DNA of 64,000 bases, taken from contig CM077116.1 in NCBI GenBank assembly GCA_039619475.1, positions 152,041,088 to 152,105,087 on the forward strand, given 5' to 3'. This DNA comes from Icerya purchasi (taxonomy: Eukaryota > Arthropoda > Insecta > Hemiptera > Monophlebidae). Position 1 is the first letter of the stretch. Every line of letters starts with the position of its first letter. The notes beneath the pieces were generated by a model, which was given only the letters and a program-made list of their open reading frames with translations, was not told where the DNA came from and did no database searches. The translations under genes and the position numbers were made by a program. Below, piece after piece: positions 57,901-64,000 of the stretch.

Positions 57901-59930
57901 TTTTTTCTTTTTTTCTTTTTGGGCGCGCCAACGGCATTAACCCGGCAACAACAGAAATTAAGGAAACGGCTATAGAACTCCGTGGAAATGGAAATTCGCG
58001 AAAAAATAATGATATTGAAACCTACAAGCTTATCAGAGAGAGAAATTTGTACATTATACTCTCAAATTAATATCCAACGTCATGCAATACTGAAAGTAGC
58101 ATCATTTTAGGTTAAGATGGATAAGCAGAGCAGAAAGATAAATATAGTAATGATTTAGTCAATTCCTGCTATTATCAACTGATGATCTGTAGCAATTATC
58201 GTATACATAGTCGCATTTGTAAACTTTGTAATTTTGTCTTTTCCTTCTGATAATCTACATTTTGACAAGTTTATTTCGTTTTCATTATGTCTGTCTTTTT
58301 CCCCTTATCGTTTTTTTTTTTTTTTCCACGACCCGGAGAATACATTTAATTCGGATGCGTCAAATATTACGTCTGTCTTTATTATTTCTTATAGCCTGCG
58401 TAAAAAATTACTTTCGCCAAAATTCGAAGATTTGAATTAAAATTAAATTTTAACAATAAATTTAATGGACACACATAAAAAATATATTTTTAAATTAGAA
58501 AAAAATTCAGTGAAAACCAATTCAAACGGAAATCCGCATATCACAACAATCGTTTATGAATTTTGCTACAATTTAAATTTTAATTGTTGTAATTTAACGA
58601 AATTGTCTCAATTATATCAAAATGTAGCGAATATGTTTCTAAAAGAAATCAGTAATGATTAAAATTAACATTTTTTGATGGAACCCTAAATTTATACGAC
58701 GCAACGTGTCCATACTTTATCGAGACAACTACTATATTCATATATAGGTGTAGTTATATTAAAAACATTAGTTTTCCATATTCGGTATTACACATCTGAC
58801 AAAGTAAAACCATTCACTTTCGATTACGAAACCGTTTAACCGTTGTTAGGCTTTTTATCTTATTAACTCGAATCTATTTCAATTTTCAATCGATCTTCTT
58901 AATCCTTTCTCCGAACCCTATTATCTCTATAACGGCAGATGCAAATATCATCTATTAATATTGGTGGCTCGACAGATACAAGCAGTGTTGCGAATAACGA
59001 AATTCGTGGTTTCTAATGCTTCTTAACGACTCGTATTGCTACCTTAATATTTAAAGTCCAAGTGGGGCAGTGTCATTGATCTGTTTTAGTCCGTCTTTGT
59101 TCCCATCGGGCTTTGAGAACTTTGCCGGGCGAATGAGAACAGGAAACTGATAAAATAATTGCAGTGCAATATGCGGAAGTTCAACGAAAGACGACTAAGA
59201 AGACGGCGGATTATAAGCGGCCAATGGGAATAGCACTAGCTGACCGTGACCTCTCATTATTTTTTCATTTTTTGTCTGGATTTTGTTAAATTGTTTACAG
59301 CGGTTTGAGTCATTAGTAATCGAAACTGGACTAATCGTTTATTTCTTATTTCTTCCATGTAGACCAGACAACTTTTTTCTATTGTTCTCTTTATCGCTGA
59401 TGAATATATAAACGGCCACCCATCGGAATTCCTTCGCTCCCGATGAATAACCTGCCATCGTTTGTTCGTAAATCTACGCACTATGCGGACATGCGTGAAT
59501 AGTACAACACGGATACAAGACACGTCGTTGTTCTTCTGATTATTTTTGCTAAATACTTCAAGCGGGTCACATTTTAAGTTTTACCACCGTTTTCCTTTAA
59601 AAACTGCACGGAAACTGAAAATCTTTAAAAAACCAAAATTTATTTTCCATTCAATTGATTGATAATTATTATTTTTACTATTATTATCGAAAAAGATTAT
59701 TCCTCGGCTGAGCGGACAGAAACTATTTTTTGTTGATATCTAAATTTCATTTTAAAGGAATACGGACGGTATTCACTGGAAATTAATTTGGAAATTTAAC
59801 GAAATCGGATCTATTACGATACGAAAATATGTATAAAATTATAACACGAATAATATTAGTATCGGCTTTTATAAATTCGGAATTCTAAAAAACGAGAAGT
59901 TAAAACATTGCTATAGGTAATACTAAACCC

Positions 59931-59961
<31 letters not shown>

Positions 59962-62900
59962 TTTAAATGCGCCTTTTTTGGAGCAGTTTACTCGGACCTT
60001 ATTTGCTAAACTACTGATAAACTCTATTGCTGTCCGCATGATAATAGTAATTTAGTATTGTATCGTAACCATTTAAACATTTTAAACTGTTATATGGTAT
60101 GCATCTCTGCGTTAATGCAAATGATCTCTAGAGTCATATTTTCTCGTTAAAAATTTATTTTTTTCTCTTTTTAAAATCTGACGGTTTGTTCTTCATCCGC
60201 AATAAAAGGCGACTTATATTTTAAATTCAATTTGATAACCCGAATAATTTCAAAAAATACAATTACATTGAAATATTAGCTGAATTAGAAGTAACTGTTA
60301 TCCTTCATTCTCAACTCCGGATCCCATTTATCTTTGAACCGCATCTTCCGCTTCATCCCTGGTTTCCCAACTTTCCTTCTTTGCAGCTCTCTCTGCAATC
60401 TGTCGTCTACTGAAGTCATTTCTGTCAGTGGGGTGGACCTTTCACTCGGTACGACCGCGTGGTAATTCATCCCTGACCGGTATCAGAACCTCACACGCAC
60501 ACTCACATATTCACTCTCACCACGTTTTCCGAATTTTTTTATTTCATTTATTTACAGCCTGTATAATGACATATTCCAATGCGAATTTCTTACTCACAAG
60601 CTATTTTTTGAAAAAAAAATTCGTAATCAAAACCTTTTAATCGATTTTACAGAGCGCTGGCCAATTTGACCTTCAAAGGCCTTGTGTTATTAGTAAGAAT
60701 TTTAATAAATATAAAAAATTTATAAAGTAAATTTCTCGAGTGAATGCAAGTTACAACAGCGGCATAAAAAAAACGTTCACAAGTACATTACGCCAGCTGT
60801 TACTAAATGAGAATTCTGTTCACGGAAACGTAGCGCTCCTGTAAATTAAAATTTGTTCAAATAATTGTAGATAAGTTCAAAATTAAGTAAATAAATACTA
60901 CTGAATTGAGTTCAAGCGAAAAATAAAGAAATTAAAAATTAACCTTCTTTCATTCGTAATGTTATCGATTAGCAACAACAATTTTAGAGGCGTACAATAC
61001 ACATACTACTGAATTATATGCGTACTATTGCAATGTTCTCAGTCCACAAGATCCTCGTTTATTGATTAAAAATAAAATATTTTTTAAAAATCGGTAAAAT
61101 TCGTTATTTACTTAGTACACTTAAACCAGCGCCGCGGTTTTATTGATACAGTTTAAAAAAAAAAAAAAAAAAATGCTTTGCGCGTTCTATTTTAAAACTT
61201 TTACGTATTCATTTTTTCACATTTTAAAAAAAGATTCAACATTTCACAAATGAAAAAGGTGTAAGTATTTTTATATTATGTAATTAGATACGAACAATAT
61301 AACTTCTGAGTTATAATTTTCGAACGTCTATCGTTTCTAATAATGTCGTCACGATGGCCTATTTGCTAGAGCACTCGACTTCCGTTACCGAAGTCTTGAG
61401 TTCGATCTCAGGCGACGATAGAAAGTACAAAAATAAATAATTACATTAACCGCTAATATAATCACCTAGAAGACAAACTACCACGTATACACCACCATGT
61501 GCGCGCTAATTAATGTCTATTAAGCAGACATAAATAGCACTGCATTTGTATATCGATAAATCAAACATTTACAAGTCAGTGTAAGCTGGCCGAAACGTTA
61601 AGTAAATATAATTCTTTCGAACACAGTTGTGTTCGTAATTTATTTATAACGAGTATTCACTGTGAAAGCTTTAAACATTTATTAATACTAGCGATCGCCC
61701 ATTGGTCAAAATTCGACCATAATTATTAATAAAAATTTGAGGAAAACATAATATGATTATGCAAATATTTCCAAAAAAAAAATTCTACTCCTTTCATTCA
61801 TTGCATATCCGAGAACATACACTTTTATACGTGTACTTACAATACAAAACAGGTACCATTATAATTGAATAAAAAATAAATTCAATAAAACAACACTAAA
61901 TCACAATTTAAAAAGCCTCATTTGTTGTGACATTAAATGACGCGTTAAGATTTAATGCAGTGAAAAAAAAAACAATAATGATGATTATTAAGCAAAATTA
62001 AAACATTTTAATAAGAACAGATTTATTAGCTATATAGCGATCTAATTTTTCATCTTTTGTATTATTTTTCTATTTAAATAAGAAAAGAAAGTATAACTGT
62101 TTTCAAAAATTTTTTACTAATAACGCTAATGATGATCGTCAATAGCTACTAAACAAAAAAAATAAATAAAATCAGTTAATAAACAGAAAAGAAAAAAGTA
62201 CTGAATTGTTTTATCTTTTTTTTATTTATTTATTTATTTAACAGTAGTACGTATTGCCTTTCGGCTACGACCACTTAAATTAAATTAATTAAAGATTTTA
62301 TTTTATTTTATTTTTTTTTTTATTTATACACTATTACGAGCTGTCCATCAAGGACATTTAGTAATACGTGTGAATGAACTTAAACATGAAGGGAGGAGTA
62401 CCCAATAGCACCTACCCGATTACCCCTACCTTAAACAAGGTCCTGCGGTTTCTGGCGTTTCAGTCTTCTTACATTATCGGTAACATCGAGCAATCCTCTA
62501 GCAAGAGTGTTCGGATGAGAATCGAGTCTGTCTGCGTGTTTTTTAGCATGAACTTTGATGACATCAGCCACATAATCTACACACAAATCTCGATGTAAGG
62601 TTAGATTAGTAACATACCAGGGTGCCTTGGTTAACAACCGAAGGATCTTATTCTGGGAAGTCTGTATTACCTTCAGGTTTGACGGTTTAGCGCAACCCCA
62701 AAGTTGAACCCCGTATGTCCAGATGGGTTTCAAAATAGTTGTGTATATTAGACGTTTGTTGTCCGTTGTCAGTACACTGTTTCTCCCTATCAGCCAGTAC
62801 ATTTTTTTAACCCGGATATCTAATTCTTTCTTTTTAACCTGTATATGGTGTTTCCATGTCAATCGGCTGTCTAAGTGCAAACCTAAATACCTGACCGTTG

Positions 62901-64000
62901 CTCGCACAGGAAGATCTATGTTATTGATCTTAACGGGTGGGACTTCAACTTTTCGGTTAGTAAAATGGATATTCACCGATTTGCTTTCGTTTATCCCGAT
63001 TTTCCATTTTTTAAACCATGTTTCAGCATTCGTAAGAGCATTTTGTAGATTGTTGCTAGCTTTCTTCGGATCTTCATGTGATGACAGTAGTGCCGTGTCG
63101 TCCGCAAATGTAGCCATCTGCACATTCTCTGTCGCAGGAAAATCTGCTGTGTATAACAAGTACAGCGTGGGGCCCAACACTGAACCCTGAGGAACGCCTA
63201 CTAAAACTGGATGTATTTCTGAGTAGGTATGTTCGTAACGCACTTGAAAATGACGATCTTCGAGGTATGATTTTAGCAACAGGTAAAGATTACTCGGGAA
63301 CAAACATTTTAATTTGTATAATAAACCATCGTGCCAGACTTTATCAAAAGCCTGTTGAACGTCGAGAAATACCGCAGTACATACTTTTTTAGTTTCTAAA
63401 CTATTTTCAATTACACTAACCAGCCTATGCAATTGATCAATCGTGGAATGATGTTTTAAAAAGCCAAACTGATGTTGCGGAATTACATTAGTTGTGTGTA
63501 TATTATAAGGCTGTAACCTTTTTAATATTAATTTTTCCATTACCTTCGATAAAACAGGCAACAAGGAAATCGAATATTAATATGTTACAGAGTAGGGATC
63601 TTTACCAGGTTTCGGAATCATTACGATTTGCGCAAACTTCCATTGTACCGGAAAATATTGTATGCGAAATACTGCGTTACATATAGAAGTGAGCAATAGC
63701 ATTCCGCTCGGAAGTTTATTTAATAGGTCAACGCTTATTAAGTCGAAAGCTGGGCTTTTCTTCTTTTTCAGCGTTTTAAGCAGACACCCAACCTCCTGAG
63801 GAGAGGCTGATTTTATTGCTAAAGATGGTCCACATGGACTGGTTATAAATTCATGTATTTCCCTGTCCGTGTTTGTCTGTATGTTTAGCTTAAACACGGT
63901 TGCCAAGTACTCGGCAAATAAATTCGACTTCTGTTTATGATCTTTCGCCCATGACCCGTCACCATGTTTCATCGGAGGAACATGTTTATTCGGTTGCCTA

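Overview
This is a eukaryotic, AT-rich, gene-poor window. It looks like intergenic or intronic DNA from an insect with a repeat-laden genome. A hemipteran or other large-genome insect would fit, but that is inference. The evidence is the repertoire: a mariner element, a Tigger/pogo relic, and Jockey-, I-, R1-, RTE- and R2/R4-type non-LTR retrotransposons, together with many microsatellites and long homopolymer runs. No bacterial operons, no CRISPR array, no rRNA and no convincing complete host protein gene can be seen. Nearly all long open frames belong to mobile elements.

Layout. 1-600: 3' remnant of a Jockey-type LINE. 2280-3840: tandem array of a ~280-bp unit. 7201-8131: short Tigger-type DNA transposon with recognisable ends and only the transposase C-terminus. 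9650-10820: CpG-rich, GC-elevated block ending near a good splice-donor match, possibly a host promoter/first exon. 11178-12496: mariner element with a complete transposase and 29-bp perfect inverted repeats. 12525-13515, 15481-16226 and 23858-25275: inverted-repeat (MITE/foldback-like) elements. 18456-18860 and 22026-22602: RTE-like LINE C-termini. 27123-28130: Jockey and other RT relics. 29660-29740 and 33080-33290: ribonuclease H relics. 31042-31847: short, target-site-flanked R1-like LINE insertion. 36430-37170: relic of a LINE with a restriction-like endonuclease (R2/R4 type). 40.3 and 45.3 kb: two minus-strand splice-site/exon candidates. 46006-47225: degenerate Jockey RT. 48552-48890: very regular long palindrome. 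49088-54377: large I-group LINE with target-site duplications. 54400-55095: second array of the ~280-bp unit. 61346-61418: tRNA-like SINE head. 62431-64000: Jockey RT running off the window edge with a single stop.

How it works together. The elements do not form a pathway; the window records successive insertions. The I-group LINE (target duplication AATTCTCAGCACTT) and the R1-like fragment (GGGGAAATTGAA) still carry readable insertion scars. The mariner has an uninterrupted transposase with intact DD34D and near-identical ends, making it the best candidate for a recently mobile element. Almost all LINE pieces that I could orient lie on the minus strand. No clear previously undescribed functional system is present. 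The most unusual structures are the long palindromes and the ~280-bp repeat found about 51 kb apart.
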